Below, one piece after another: positions 43,545 to 54,590 of a DNA stretch of 64,000 nucleotides. A program made the translations under genes and the position numbers. The DNA is from Pseudomonadota bacterium (GTDB lineage Bacteria > Pseudomonadota > Gammaproteobacteria > Burkholderiales > Gallionellaceae): NCBI GenBank assembly GCA_026399735.1, contig JAPLQK010000024.1, forward strand, positions 1 through 64,000, in the 5' to 3' direction. Every line of letters begins with the position of its first letter. The stretch's first letter is position 1. A model generated the notes under the pieces. The model did not search any database. It was not told the origin of the DNA and saw only the letters and a list, made by a program, of their open reading frames with translations.

Positions 43545-43586
43545 AGTGGTAAGTGGTAAGTGGTAAGTGGTAAGTGGTAAGTGGTA
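43545..43586. repeat. Six tandem copies of AGTGGTA between glmS and glmU
   Basis: The 7-bp unit AGTGGTA is repeated six times without error (43545-43586), followed by a partial seventh (AGT). It lies 23-65 bp upstream of the glmS start (leftward reading) and may be length-variable. Any effect on glmS expression is inference. Confidence 0.85.
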
Positions 43587-43619
43587 AGTCAATGCAAGCT
43601 ACTTACGACTCCCCACTCA

Positions 43620-44990
43620 CTACTTACTAATCGCTTTCTTGACCGGCCTTGACCATCCGCTGATCGTCATCTGTTTGCTGCGCGACAAGGTAAGTTCACC
43701 TTCAGGCGTATTGCGCGTTATAGTCGATCCGGCACCAATGGTGGAACCCTTTGCGACGGTCACAGGCGCGACGAGTTGTGTATCAGAACCGATAAACACG
43801 TCGTCTTCGATGATCGTCCTGAATTTGTTGGCACCGTCGTAATTACAGGTGATGGTTCCCGCGCCGATATTTACCCTGCTGCCTATCGTCGTGTCACCAA
43901 TATAACTCAAATGATTGGCCTTGCTTCCCTTGTCGATTTCACTGTTCTTGATTTCGACAAAATTGCCGACATGAACATCATCGTGTAGTTTTGATCCCGG
44001 CCTCAGGCGCGCATAGGGACCGATACGGCAGTTTTCACCGACATCGCTCGAATCGATATGGCTATACGGTGCAATCTGCGTGCCGTCGGCGATGGAGGCA
44101 TTTCTGATGATGCAATACGCGCCGATTTGCACCCTGTTTCCCAGTGTAACGTTGCCTTCAAAGATGCAACCAACGTCAATTTCCACATCGCGCCCGCAAC
44201 CAAGCGCCCCGCGCACATCAATACGATCAGGGTCAGCCAGTGTCACTCCTTGTGACAGTAGCCGTTGAGCTTCAACTTGCTGCCAGGTACGTTCCAGAAC
44301 TGCCAACTGCGACTTGCTGTTTATGCCGTGAATTTCCCATTCCTGGCCGGGCTGTGCGGTGTGAACCGCGATGCCGTCAGCAACGGCCATCCCAACGATA
44401 TCGGTCAGATAATATTCGCCCTGGCTGTTATTGGTACGCAATTTGGCCAGCCATGTTCTCAGCTGTCGGGTCGGAGCCAGCATAATGCCGGTGTTTACTT
44501 CCCTGATCAGCAACTCATCCTCTGTGGCGTCCTTTTGCTCCACAATCCCCGTCACATCACCCTGTCCGTTTCGCACGATGCGACCATAACCGGCAGGATT
44601 GTCCATATTGACCGTAAGCAAGGTCAGACCGCTGCCCGCTTGCTGCATCTGATGCAAGGTTGCATGTTGTATCAGCGGCACATCGCCATACAGCACCAGC
44701 GTCTGTCCCTCGTCATCAAGGTGTGACATGGCCTGCTGAACGGCGTGGCCTGTGCCAAGTTGCGGCTCCTGGATCGCAAACAATACATCAGATGTTTTTA
44801 ATGCGAGAGGAACTGCGTCACCGCCATGACCATACACAACGACGATTTGCTGCGGATCAAGCTTTTTCGCGCAATCCACCACATGCTGAACCATCGCTTT
44901 GCCTGCCAGTGCATGCAAAACTTTGGGTTTATCGGAGTACATGCGTGTGCCCTTGCCGGCCGCGAGAATAACCACGTCGAGAAGATTCAT
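43620..44990 (-). CDS. glmU: Bifunctional GlcNAc-1-P uridyltransferase / GlcN-1-P acetyltransferase
   Basis: A 456-residue bifunctional enzyme producing UDP-GlcNAc for peptidoglycan and LPS. The uridyltransferase domain has [33 protein letters not shown] and NTGI. The C-terminal left-handed beta-helix acetyltransferase has hexapeptide repeats and [45 protein letters not shown] chose the ATG at 44990, which gives the standard N-terminus ([17 protein letters not shown]); a 33-residue upstream extension reads through intergenic sequence. It follows the ATP synthase operon and precedes glmS, a common betaproteobacterial order. Confidence 0.97.
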   Translation of the reverse strand: MNLLDVVILAAGKGTRMYSDKPKVLHALAGKAMVQHVVDCAKKLDPQQIVVVYGHGGDAVPLALKTSDVLFAIQEPQLGTGHAVQQAMSHLDDEGQTLVLYGDVPLIQHATLHQMQQAGSGLTLLTVNMDNPAGYGRIVRNGQGDVTGIVEQKDATEDELLIREVNTGIMLAPTRQLRTWLAKLRTNNSQGEYYLTDIVGMAVADGIAVHTAQPGQEWEIHGINSKSQLAVLERTWQQVEAQRLLSQGVTLADPDRIDVRGALGCGRDVEIDVGCIFEGNVTLGNRVQIGAYCIIRNASIADGTQIAPYSHIDSSDVGENCRIGPYARLRPGSKLHDDVHVGNFVEIKNSEIDKGSKANHLSYIGDTTIGSRVNIGAGTITCNYDGANKFRTIIEDDVFIGSDTQLVAPVTVAKGSTIGAGSTITRNTPEGELTLSRSKQMTISGWSRPVKKAISK

Positions 44991-45085
44991 AATCACCCGT
45001 TTTCTGTTTACAGTTCCCTGTTTAAGTGCGTAGTTTACCTGAAACTGAAAACAGGATACCGGCAACTGAAAACTGTTTTTTTGGC

Positions 45086-45112
45086 ACAAAAAAAGCAGCC
45101 TAGGCTGCTTTC
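45086..45112 (-). terminator. Intrinsic terminator of the ATP synthase operon
   Basis: Read leftward, an 8-bp stem (AAGCAGCC-TA-GGCTGCTT, 45093-45110) runs into a T-tract (the A run at 45088-45094 on the plus strand). It lies about 20 bp after the atpC stop and should end the long atp transcript before glmU. Confidence 0.8.
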
Positions 45113-45131
45113 TCTGAACTGATACTTGATA

Positions 45132-45560
45132 CTAATGACCGACCTGCTTGCGAATTTGCGCAATCAGTCGCAATTGTGCAATCGCTTGCGCCAATTCCGA
45201 TTCTGCCTGTGCGTAATCGAGATCAGAAGTACGGTTCTTCATCGCTTCTTCGGCTGCCTGTTTGGCTTCCATTGCACGCGCTTCATCCAGATCTTTGCCA
45301 CGAATGGCGGTGTCTGAAAGAATCGTCACGACATCGGGCTGCACTTCAAGCATGCCACCGGAAACATAGATCAACTCTTCACCAGCCTGATCCGGACGTC
45401 GAATTCTGACTGAACCCGGCTTGATGCGAGTCAACAAGGGTGTATGCCGGGGATAAATCCCCAGTTCACCCATTTCTCCCGGAACGATGACTATTTCTGC
45501 AAGTCCGGAGAAAATCAATTCCTCCGCACTTACTACATCGACGTGTACTGTCATTGCCAT
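45132..45560 (-). CDS. atpC: ATP synthase F1 epsilon subunit
   Basis: A 142-residue epsilon subunit: beta-sandwich N-terminus ([47 protein letters not shown]) and two-helix C-terminus that regulates ATPase activity. The start at 45560 (MAMTVHV) or 45554 is possible. It is the last gene of the atp operon, 14 bp after atpD, and is followed by a terminator. Confidence 0.96.
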   Translation of the reverse strand: MAMTVHVDVVSAEELIFSGLAEIVIVPGEMGELGIYPRHTPLLTRIKPGSVRIRRPDQAGEELIYVSGGMLEVQPDVVTILSDTAIRGKDLDEARAMEAKQAAEEAMKNRTSDLDYAQAESELAQAIAQLRLIAQIRKQVGH

Positions 45561-45574
45561 GGCTGTCCCCTTTA

Positions 45575-46987
<1,413 letters not shown>

Positions 46988-47034
46988 CTAAATTAAATTT
47001 GGTTACCGCTGTATTCAAATATACAGTCACGCAA

Positions 47035-47901
47035 TTAGCCAACCGCCGCCGCTCCGCTGCAAATCTCGGAAATCTCGCGGGTAATTGCTGCCTGACGCGC
47101 CTTGTTGTATACCAGCTTGAGATCAGCGATAACGCTTTTGGCATTGTCAGATGCGGATTTCATCGCCACCATACGCGAACTCTGTTCGGAAGCCATATTT
47201 TCTACAACGCCCTGGTAAACCAGAGATTCGATGTAGCGCAACAACAATTCATCGATAACGACTTTGGCTTCAGGCTCGTAAAGATAATCCCAATTGCCTC
47301 GCGGTGCGCCCAGCTGCTCGCTACTTAACGGCAGCAACTGCTCAACACAAGGCTCCTGCTTCATGGTGTTCACAAAATGGTTGTAGCAAATGTGAATGGC
47401 ATCGATTTCGCCGTCCACATAAGCATCAAGCATAACCTTAACCGCGCCAATCAGGCTCTCCACATGCGGTGCATCGCCCAAACCGATCAGGTTTGACTTG
47501 ATTTCCGCACCCATTCGATTCATGAAGCCCAAACCCTTGTTGCCGATGGCACAAACTGCAATTTTCTTGCCCTCTGAATCCCAGTTCTTCATTCGGCTTA
47601 CGACCAGACGAAGCAAGTTGCTGTTCAAACCACCGCACAACCCCTTGTCCGAGGTAATCAGAATAATGCCAACCTTCTTGATGCTTTCCCGTTTTACCAG
47701 AAAAGCATGCTTGTATTCAGGATGTGCTTGAGACAAGTGAGCCGCCACTACGCGAATCTTCTCCGCGTAAGGACGGGCAGCGCGCATGCGCTCTTGTGCC
47801 TTGCGCATCTTGGCAGCGGCAACCATTTCCATGGCGCGTGTAATCTTGCGTGTATTTTCTACACTCTTGATTTTCGTGCGGATTTCTTTACTGCCAGCCA
47901 T
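47035..47901 (-). CDS. atpG: ATP synthase F1 gamma subunit
   Basis: A 288-residue rotor shaft subunit. The N-terminus is [39 protein letters not shown], and the C-terminal helix is [50 protein letters not shown], both diagnostic. Length and order (atpA upstream by 13 bp, atpD downstream by 62 bp) are normal. Confidence 0.97.
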   Translation of the reverse strand: MAGSKEIRTKIKSVENTRKITRAMEMVAAAKMRKAQERMRAARPYAEKIRVVAAHLSQAHPEYKHAFLVKRESIKKVGIILITSDKGLCGGLNSNLLRLVVSRMKNWDSEGKKIAVCAIGNKGLGFMNRMGAEIKSNLIGLGDAPHVESLIGAVKVMLDAYVDGEIDAIHICYNHFVNTMKQEPCVEQLLPLSSEQLGAPRGNWDYLYEPEAKVVIDELLLRYIESLVYQGVVENMASEQSSRMVAMKSASDNAKSVIADLKLVYNKARQAAITREISEICSGAAAVG

Positions 47902-47914
47902 TTCTCACCCCGCC

Positions 47915-49456
47915 TTAATAAACTGCAGTTGCTTTGAATTCCTCAATCGCAGCAGACAACAGCTTTTCATTATCCGCACTCAGGTCTTTTTTGGATTCAA
48001 TCGTATCCATCAATTCCTTGTTTTTGGACTTCAGGTAAGCATGTACCGCAGATTCGAATGCCAGCGCTTTAGGCACTGCAACGTCATCAAAGTATCCTTT
48101 GTTCACGCAGAACAACGTAACAGCCATTTCAGCAACAGACAACGGGCAATATTGCAATTGCTTCATCAGTTCTGTTACCAGCTTGCCGCGCTCAAGTTGT
48201 TTGCGTGTTGCTTCATCCAGATCAGATGCGAACTGAGCGAAAGCTGCCAATTCACGATACTGAGCCAGCGCCAGACGCACACCGCCACCCAGCTTCTTGA
48301 TAACCTTGGTCTGTGCAGCACCACCGACGCGAGATACCGAAACACCGGCATTGATCGCAGGACGGATACCGGCGTTGAACAAGTCTGTTTCAAGGAAGAT
48401 CTGACCGTCGGTAATCGAAATTACGTTGGTTGGAACGAACGCAGAAACGTCGCCAGCCTGAGTTTCAATGATAGGCAAAGCGGTCAGTGAACCAGTGCGA
48501 CCCTTAACTTCGCCCTTGGTAAACTTTTCTACGTAGTCAGCATTGACGCGCGCTGCGCGTTCCAGCAAACGGGAATGCAGGTAGAACACGTCGCCAGGAT
48601 AAGCTTCGCGACCTGGTGGACGGCGCAGCAACAATGAAATCTGACGATAGGCCCAAGCTTGCTTGGTCAAATCATCGTATACGATCAGTGCATCTTCACC
48701 GCGATCGCGGAAGTATTCACCCATGGTGCAACCGGCGTATGGCGCCAGGAATTGCATCGCTGCGGAATCGGAAGCGGTCGCAGCAACCACGATGGTGTAA
48801 CCCAGTGCGCCGTGCTCTTCAAGTTTACGTACCACGTTAACGACGGTCGATGCCTTTTGACCAACAGCAACATAGATACAGGTAATTCCCTGACCCTTTT
48901 GGTTGATGATCGCATCAATCGCTACCGCTGTCTTGCCGGTTTGGCGATCGCCGATGATCAGTTCGCGTTGTCCGCGACCAACCGGCACCATCGAATCAAT
49001 TGACTTCAGACCGGTTTGCACAGGCTGATCAACTGATTGACGCTCGATAACGCCAGGAGCGACCTTTTCGATCTTATCGGTCAGCTTCGCGTTGATCGGG
49101 CCTTTGCCGTCGATAGGCTGTCCCAACGCGTTCACAACGCGACCGCACAATTCAGGACCAACAGGTACTTCCAGAATACGTCCGGTACACTTTACAGTAT
49201 CGCCTTCGGTAATGTGCTCGTATTCACCGAGAATAACCGCACCTACGGAATCACGTTCCAGGTTCAATGCCAAACCGAACGTATTGCCCGGGAATTCCAA
49301 CATTTCACCTTGCATTACATCGGACAAACCATACACACGTACGATACCGTCAGTCACACTGACAACAGTACCTTCGGTGCGCGCCTGGGTCAGCGCTTCG
49401 AAATTATCGATGCGGCTGCGAATCAAATTGCTTATTTCAGAAGGGTCAAGCTTCAT
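47915..49456 (-). CDS. atpA: ATP synthase F1 alpha subunit
   Basis: A 513-residue regulatory nucleotide-binding subunit of F1. Walker A is [11 protein letters not shown], followed by [36 protein letters not shown] and the alpha-family signature [17 protein letters not shown]. The N-terminus [20 protein letters not shown] interacts with the delta subunit. Length is normal and all motifs are present. Confidence 0.98.
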   Translation of the reverse strand: MKLDPSEISNLIRSRIDNFEALTQARTEGTVVSVTDGIVRVYGLSDVMQGEMLEFPGNTFGLALNLERDSVGAVILGEYEHITEGDTVKCTGRILEVPVGPELCGRVVNALGQPIDGKGPINAKLTDKIEKVAPGVIERQSVDQPVQTGLKSIDSMVPVGRGQRELIIGDRQTGKTAVAIDAIINQKGQGITCIYVAVGQKASTVVNVVRKLEEHGALGYTIVVAATASDSAAMQFLAPYAGCTMGEYFRDRGEDALIVYDDLTKQAWAYRQISLLLRRPPGREAYPGDVFYLHSRLLERAARVNADYVEKFTKGEVKGRTGSLTALPIIETQAGDVSAFVPTNVISITDGQIFLETDLFNAGIRPAINAGVSVSRVGGAAQTKVIKKLGGGVRLALAQYRELAAFAQFASDLDEATRKQLERGKLVTELMKQLQYCPLSVAEMAVTLFCVNKGYFDDVAVPKALAFESAVHAYLKSKNKELMDTIESKKDLSADNEKLLSAAIEEFKATAVY

Positions 49457-49486
49457 CTGGATTTCCTTATCTTGATAAATCTATTA

Positions 49487-50020
49487 TCAGGCCAGGGCGG
49501 TTGCCATTTCGCCCAGACGTGTGCGCACTGAACCATCTATTACGCTGTCTCCTGTACGAATGACGACACCACCTAGCAAATCTTTATTGATACTACAGAC
49601 CAGCTTAATGTCACGACCCAGGCGTTTCTTCATCGAGACGCTGATCGTTTCCTGCTGCTTGGGCGTCAAATCAAAAGCTGATTCCACCACAACGTGAGCG
49701 GTCTTTTCTGCTTCTGCGCGCAATGCTTCAAAGATTTCCGAAATTTCCGGCAGTTCGCTTAAACGGCGTTTTTCAACCAGAACCCGAACGAAATTTTGCA
49801 GCGCAAGCGATGCTTTACCGCCCAGCAAACCGAGCAACAAGTTTTCAAGTTGAGCCTTCGGAACTTTCGGGCTGTCTATGATAGCTTGCACATCAGGATG
49901 GCTGATTGAACCAGCCAGCGATGAAATGGCATCAGACCAACTCTTTAAATCTGACGCACTCTGTGCTACGTCAAATGCGGCTTGTGCATAGGGTCGTGCT
50001 GTTGTTATGGCTTCAGACAT
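49487..50020 (-). CDS. atpH: ATP synthase delta subunit
   Basis: A 177-residue delta (OSCP-like) subunit that links F1 to the peripheral stalk. The N-terminal helical domain starts MSEAITTARPYAQAAFDVAQ, and the C-terminus ends IRTGDSVIDGSVRTRLGEMATAL, the family's signature. It lies 5 bp downstream of atpF. Confidence 0.95.
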   Translation of the reverse strand: MSEAITTARPYAQAAFDVAQSASDLKSWSDAISSLAGSISHPDVQAIIDSPKVPKAQLENLLLGLLGGKASLALQNFVRVLVEKRRLSELPEISEIFEALRAEAEKTAHVVVESAFDLTPKQQETISVSMKKRLGRDIKLVCSINKDLLGGVVIRTGDSVIDGSVRTRLGEMATALA

Positions 50021-50025
50021 GATGA

Positions 50026-50496
50026 TTACATTTCCGCAACAAGTTTATCGAGCAGGTCGTTATGCGCCTTGGAATCAACTTCACGACCCAGAATCTTGGC
50101 AGCACCCGCCAGGGCGATTGCAGATACCTGAGAACGCAATTGCTCTTTGGCGCGGAAAGCTTCCTGTTCGATTTCAGCCGTAGCACCAGCGATGATGCGA
50201 TCAGCTTCAACTTTTGCCTGAAGCTTGGCAGCCTCAATGATTTCACTGGCACGCTTATCTCCGGCAGCAAGAATATCAGCCGCCTTTTCTTTCGCTTCAC
50301 GCAACAGTTCCGCAGAACGCTTTGCAGCCAGGTCAAGATCATGCTTCCCACGCTCAGCAGCAGCCAAGCCATCAGCTATGGTTTTTTGGCGATTTTCAAT
50401 CGCCGACATCACTGGCGGCCAGACGAACTTTGCCGTAAACCATATCAAAATGGCAAACGTCAAAGCTTGTGCAATCAGTGTAAAAGTAATATCCAT
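50026..50496 (-). CDS. atpF: ATP synthase Fo b subunit
   Basis: A 156-residue peripheral-stalk subunit: one N-terminal transmembrane helix (TLIAQALTFAILIWFTAKFVWPPV) and a long charged coiled-coil (ENRQKTIADGLAAAERGKHDLDLAAKRSAELLREAKEKA). Normal length and start. Confidence 0.96.
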   Translation of the reverse strand: MDITFTLIAQALTFAILIWFTAKFVWPPVMSAIENRQKTIADGLAAAERGKHDLDLAAKRSAELLREAKEKAADILAAGDKRASEIIEAAKLQAKVEADRIIAGATAEIEQEAFRAKEQLRSQVSAIALAGAAKILGREVDSKAHNDLLDKLVAEM

Positions 50497-50540
50497 TTCA
50501 GCTCCTTACGTCGGCCAAGACAATGTTGGCCAAGCTCAAA

Positions 50541-50840
<300 letters not shown>

Positions 50841-50872
50841 TTATAAAATTTACTGCGACTACATTGCTACTA

Positions 50873-51682
50873 CTAGTGACTTTCATGTGCCATTGCGAGA
50901 TACACAACGGTCAACATCATGAAAATAAATGCTTGCAATACAACAATCAGGATATGGAAAATGGACCATCCAACACCCAACAGCGCGCCAAAAATGGTGC
51001 CGACCAAACCGGTTGCCGCCCACATTCCCAACAACAGGAAGATGATTTCTCCGGCATACATATTACCGAACAGACGCAGCGAGTGTGACAGCGGCTTGGA
51101 AACATATTCAATCAGGTTGAACAGGAAGTTTGCCGGCCAGACTAACGGATTTGAACCGAACGGTGAGCAGAACAATTCATGTATCCAGCCACCCAGGCCC
51201 TTGACCTTGATACTGAAGAAAATCATCAGGAACCATACCGACAGCGCCAGCGCGAATGTCGCGTTAATATCTGAAGTCGGTACCGCACGGAAATGCTCCT
51301 GCCCGAATACGTGCTCATAGACCCACGCCATCACGTCGATAGGCAGGAAATCCATTGCATTCATCATCAATACCCAGACGAATACAGTCAGCGCCAGCGG
51401 TGCAATAAACTTGCTCCTGTCGCCATGAAAAATTCCCTTTACCTGATCATCGACAAACTCCACCAGCAATTCGATCGCCGCCTGACGCTTGCCCGGCACA
51501 CCCGAAGTGGCGCCACGAACAATCCACCACATCAGACCGAATGTAACTAAACCGAGCAGACCGGATACGACCAGTGTATCCATATGCAGGGACCAGAATC
51601 CGCCATTACCGATAGACTGGGAATTGAAGGTTAAATGATGAGTGATATAGCTAGATGGTGTTAGTACGTGTTCGGTTGACAT
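50873..51682 (-). CDS. atpB: ATP synthase Fo a subunit
   Basis: A 269-residue membrane subunit that forms the proton half-channels. Multiple transmembrane helices are visible, and the essential Arg helix is in [25 protein letters not shown], with [21 protein letters not shown] at the end. Length and position (after atpI, before atpE) are standard. Confidence 0.96.
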   Translation of the reverse strand: MSTEHVLTPSSYITHHLTFNSQSIGNGGFWSLHMDTLVVSGLLGLVTFGLMWWIVRGATSGVPGKRQAAIELLVEFVDDQVKGIFHGDRSKFIAPLALTVFVWVLMMNAMDFLPIDVMAWVYEHVFGQEHFRAVPTSDINATFALALSVWFLMIFFSIKVKGLGGWIHELFCSPFGSNPLVWPANFLFNLIEYVSKPLSHSLRLFGNMYAGEIIFLLLGMWAATGLVGTIFGALLGVGWSIFHILIVVLQAFIFMMLTVVYLAMAHESH

Positions 51683-51694
51683 TCAGTAATCCAG

Positions 51695-52081
51695 TTATTT
51701 TTTATTATTCCCTACAGCCCCTAATCCTGCACCTGAAACAAGCACAGAAGCAGCCAGCCCGCCTATCAGAGCTATTGGTACCAGCCCGTTATAAAGTTTA
51801 AATATCATCAGCAATTGCAAACAGATCACCATTATTTTGGTGGCTTCTGCCTTGAGCAAAGCAACCAGCACACTGCCTGCCGACTGATCGACGCGTCTGC
51901 GCGTCATCAGTACTCCAGCATAACCGCCTGTTAGTGCCGCCGCACCACCCAAAAATGAGGAAATTGCCGCATTTACACTACTAAACAGCAGATATATGGC
52001 GCAGAAAGCCAGCGTTACGATTATTTGCCAGCGCGCAGCCTTCTTGAAGGCTTGATTTATTGTTATTTTTGTATCGTCCAT
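51695..52081 (-). CDS. atpI: ATP synthase accessory protein I
   Basis: A 128-residue membrane protein with four hydrophobic segments (for example QIIVTLAFCAIYLLFSSVNAAISSFLGGAAALTGGYAGVLM), typical of AtpI, which assists c-ring assembly. It is the first gene of the atp operon, 12 bp before atpB, and 76 bp after parB. Confidence 0.85.
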   Translation of the reverse strand: MDDTKITINQAFKKAARWQIIVTLAFCAIYLLFSSVNAAISSFLGGAAALTGGYAGVLMTRRRVDQSAGSVLVALLKAEATKIMVICLQLLMIFKLYNGLVPIALIGGLAASVLVSGAGLGAVGNNKK

Positions 52082-52157
52082 ACTAAAGATTATATTTACC
52101 TTTCAATCCCTAGCGTTTCCGAATGGGCGGCATTGTCATTGATTTCAGCAACAAAAG

Positions 52158-53018
52158 TCAAGCCAAATTTTTGAAATTCTTTAGATTAACAATGAGTTCT
52201 TCAAGGTGCTCGTGGCTGACATAGTCAATTATCATTTGCCCCGCTCCCTTGCTTTTTTCCCTTATTGTCACGTTTGCAGCCATATATTCAGACAATTCTT
52301 CCTGCAAATTGAGCAGGTCACGGCTCTTGACCGTTTTTTCATGCGGCGGTTTAGGGTTCAACCAGCCTTGTATCAGTTTTTCCGTTTCGCGCACGGACAA
52401 TCCATCAATACTTATCTTAGTCGCAGCCGCTATTTGCTGCGCACCCTCCAGCGCCAGCAAAGCGCGCGCATGCCCCATATCCAGCTTATTTTCCATCAAC
52501 ATCGACTGCACTACTGCCGGTAGTTTGAGCAGGCGCAACAAATTACTGGCTGCGCTGCGCGAACGCCCTACCGCATCCGCTGCCGTCTGATGAGTCATCT
52601 CAAATTCATCGATCAGTCGCTGTATCCCGACCGCTTCTTCCAACGGATTAAGATTTTCCCGTTGAATATTTTCGATCAACGCCATCGCCAGCGCAGCTTT
52701 ATCAGCCACGCTGCGCACCAGAACCGGCACATGAGTCAAGCCCGCAATTTGTGCAGCGCGCCAGCGTCGTTCGCCCGCAATGATTTCGTAACTGTCATCC
52801 ATCAACTGACGCACCAGGATGGGCTGAATCACGCCCTGAACCCGGATCGAAGAAGCCAGTTCCTGCAGCGACGCTTCGTCCATATTGGTACGCGGCTGGT
52901 ACTTCCCCGGTTTGAGCAGGGTGACACTCAAATCGCGCAGCACATCGTCCTTCTCGCTTTTACCGCCGGACAGCAGTGCTTCCAGTCCGCGTCCCAGGCC
53001 TTTTTGTGGTTTTGTCAT
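52158..53018 (-). CDS. parB: Chromosome-partitioning protein ParB
   Basis: A 286-residue centromere-binding CTPase. The start is KGLGRGLEALLSGG. The N-terminal CTP-binding region has GVIQPILVR, GERRWRAAQ and ALIENIQRENLNPLEEA. The helix-turn-helix is MTHQTAADAVGRSRSAASNLLRLLKLP. The C-terminus provides dimerisation. It is paired with parA upstream and lies near the replication origin in most bacteria. I saw no unambiguous parS 16-mer, though I could not scan exhaustively. Confidence 0.96.
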   Translation of the reverse strand: MTKPQKGLGRGLEALLSGGKSEKDDVLRDLSVTLLKPGKYQPRTNMDEASLQELASSIRVQGVIQPILVRQLMDDSYEIIAGERRWRAAQIAGLTHVPVLVRSVADKAALAMALIENIQRENLNPLEEAVGIQRLIDEFEMTHQTAADAVGRSRSAASNLLRLLKLPAVVQSMLMENKLDMGHARALLALEGAQQIAAATKISIDGLSVRETEKLIQGWLNPKPPHEKTVKSRDLLNLQEELSEYMAANVTIREKSKGAGQMIIDYVSHEHLEELIVNLKNFKNLA

Positions 53019-53049
53019 ACTTCAATCCTTTATCTAGAAACGGCTTTTA

Positions 53050-53145
53050 TCCACGAAAAGCACGAAATAAAACACAAAAAAATTCTTACCTGTGAATTGC
53101 ACATCAGATATTTGCTTTTTTCGTATTTTTTGTGTCTTTCGTGGA
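53050..53145. repeat. Imperfect inverted repeat between parA and parB
   Basis: TCCACGAAA at 53050-53058 is inverted as TTTCGTGGA at 53137-53145, with further A/C-rich repeated pieces (CACGAAATAAAACACAAAA inside the left arm; TTCGTATTTTTTGTGTC inside the right) giving an imperfect long hairpin. It resembles intergenic repeats found in several betaproteobacteria. It could fold in the parA-parB message or be a small MITE. Confidence 0.6.
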
Positions 53146-53161
53146 CATGTCGTTTTAAGGT

Positions 53162-53944
53162 TTATAGCGTCGCTGCGGATTTCGCCGCAATATTCAACAG
53201 CTCATTGGCCAGCGCCAGATAAGCCTGAGTCCCTTTGGAAGCCTTGTCGTGATACAGCACGGGAACACCATAACTGGGCGCCTCCGCCAGACGGACATTA
53301 CGGGGAATCACGGTGCAATAGACTTTATTGCCAAAATGCTCCTGCAACTGATTGGATACCTGCTGCGCCAGCGTGTTGCGCGGATCAAACATGGTGCGCA
53401 GCAGGCCTTCAATTTCCAGAACCGGATTCAAACTGGCGCGCACACGGCGTATGGTATTCACCAGATCGCTCAAGCCCTCCAGTGCATAGTATTCGCATTG
53501 CATCGGAATCATCACCGACTTGGCCGCACATAAACCATTTAAAGTCAACAAGTTAAGTGCAGGTGGGCAATCGATCAGCACGTAATCGTATTCGGTTTCG
53601 ACCAGTTTCAGCGCATCCCGCAATCGCGTTTCGCGATGCGAGAAATCGACCAGCTCAATTTCCGCGCCTGCCAGATCCCGGTTGGCCGGCAACACATCGT
53701 ATTTGCCCAGCTCGGATCTTTTCCGAGCCTCGGAGATGGTTTTGCGACCCAGCAGCACATGATAAACCGTGATCTCCAGATCCCGCTTCTCTATCCCGCT
53801 GCCCATCGTCGCATTGCCTTGCGGATCCAGGTCAATCAGCAGCACGCGCATATTCGAGGCGGCAAGACTGGCGGCCAGATTCACGGTCGTAGTGGTTTTT
53901 CCCACACCGCCCTTCTGATTCGTGATGGCCAGTATTTTAGTCAT
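53162..53944 (-). CDS. parA: Chromosome-partitioning ATPase ParA (Soj)
   Basis: A 260-residue Walker-type ATPase. The deviant Walker A is KGGVGKTTTTVNLAA, with LLIDLDPQGNATMGSG and VLIDCPPALNLLTLNGL. The ATG at 53944 ([16 protein letters not shown]) gives the family start and overlaps the rsmG stop by 8 bp; upstream in-frame codons add non-conserved residues. It moves ParB-bound origins during segregation. Confidence 0.97.
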   Translation of the reverse strand: MTKILAITNQKGGVGKTTTTVNLAASLAASNMRVLLIDLDPQGNATMGSGIEKRDLEITVYHVLLGRKTISEARKRSELGKYDVLPANRDLAGAEIELVDFSHRETRLRDALKLVETEYDYVLIDCPPALNLLTLNGLCAAKSVMIPMQCEYYALEGLSDLVNTIRRVRASLNPVLEIEGLLRTMFDPRNTLAQQVSNQLQEHFGNKVYCTVIPRNVRLAEAPSYGVPVLYHDKASKGTQAYLALANELLNIAAKSAATL

Positions 53945-54590
53945 GTTTTTCTCCGGGTGTTGCAATGACCAGACAGCGCGCCGCATTCAGCCCCGGCACG
54001 ACAAGAGGGACGATCTGTTCAACAGCACAATCTTCCGGCACGCCGGGTAATTCTTTTTCCGGCAGGCCTTTCATGGCCACCCAGCGACCGTCATCCGCGA
54101 TCAGATGGCGAGTTATGCACAGAAAATCTCCCAACTCAGTAAAGGCGCGGGAAATAATTCCCTGAAACTTTTCTGTCGCCTGGAAATCCTCCACCCTGGC
54201 GCAGCACACCTGAGCATTGCGCAGCCCGAGTTCGATGATGACCTGTTGCACAAAACCGGTTTTCTTGCTGTTGCTGTCCAGCAAGGTGATGTGCCAGTCC
54301 GGCTGACAAATTGCCAGCACCAGCCCCGGCAAACCCGCACCACACCCGACATCCAGCCAGCGCCCGGCATTCAGATGCGGCATCACAGCCAGACTGTCCA
54401 GTAAATGATGACAGACCATTTGTTGCGGGTCGCGGATAGCAGTCAGGTTATAAACCTTGTTCCATTTCACCAGCAAGGCCAGATAGGCCAGCAACCTTTC
54501 CTGAGCCTCCCGGCTGACGGACAGCCCAAGTTGCAGAATCCCGCGCTGCAACGCTTCGGCCAAAGCGTTATTATTCTGGTTTGGCATCAC
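53937..54590 (-). CDS. rsmG: 16S rRNA (guanine527-N7)-methyltransferase
   Basis: A 217-residue SAM-dependent enzyme (formerly GidB) that methylates G527 of 16S rRNA. Family features are [64 protein letters not shown] and [11 protein letters not shown]. It overlaps mnmG by about 20 bp and parA by 8 bp, in the typical gidA-gidB-parA-parB order. Confidence 0.97.
   Translation of the reverse strand: MMPNQNNNALAEALQRGILQLGLSVSREAQERLLAYLALLVKWNKVYNLTAIRDPQQMVCHHLLDSLAVMPHLNAGRWLDVGCGAGLPGLVLAICQPDWHITLLDSNSKKTGFVQQVIIELGLRNAQVCCARVEDFQATEKFQGIISRAFTELGDFLCITRHLIADDGRWVAMKGLPEKELPGVPEDCAVEQIVPLVVPGLNAARCLVIATPGEKHD

Noticed and set aside
43522-43619. CRISPR-like array between glmU and glmS
   Set aside because: The repeats are 7 bp and contiguous with no spacers, so this is a simple tandem repeat.
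43522-43619. glmS ribozyme upstream of glmS
   Set aside because: The spacer is mostly tandem repeat and too short; glmS ribozymes are a Gram-positive feature.
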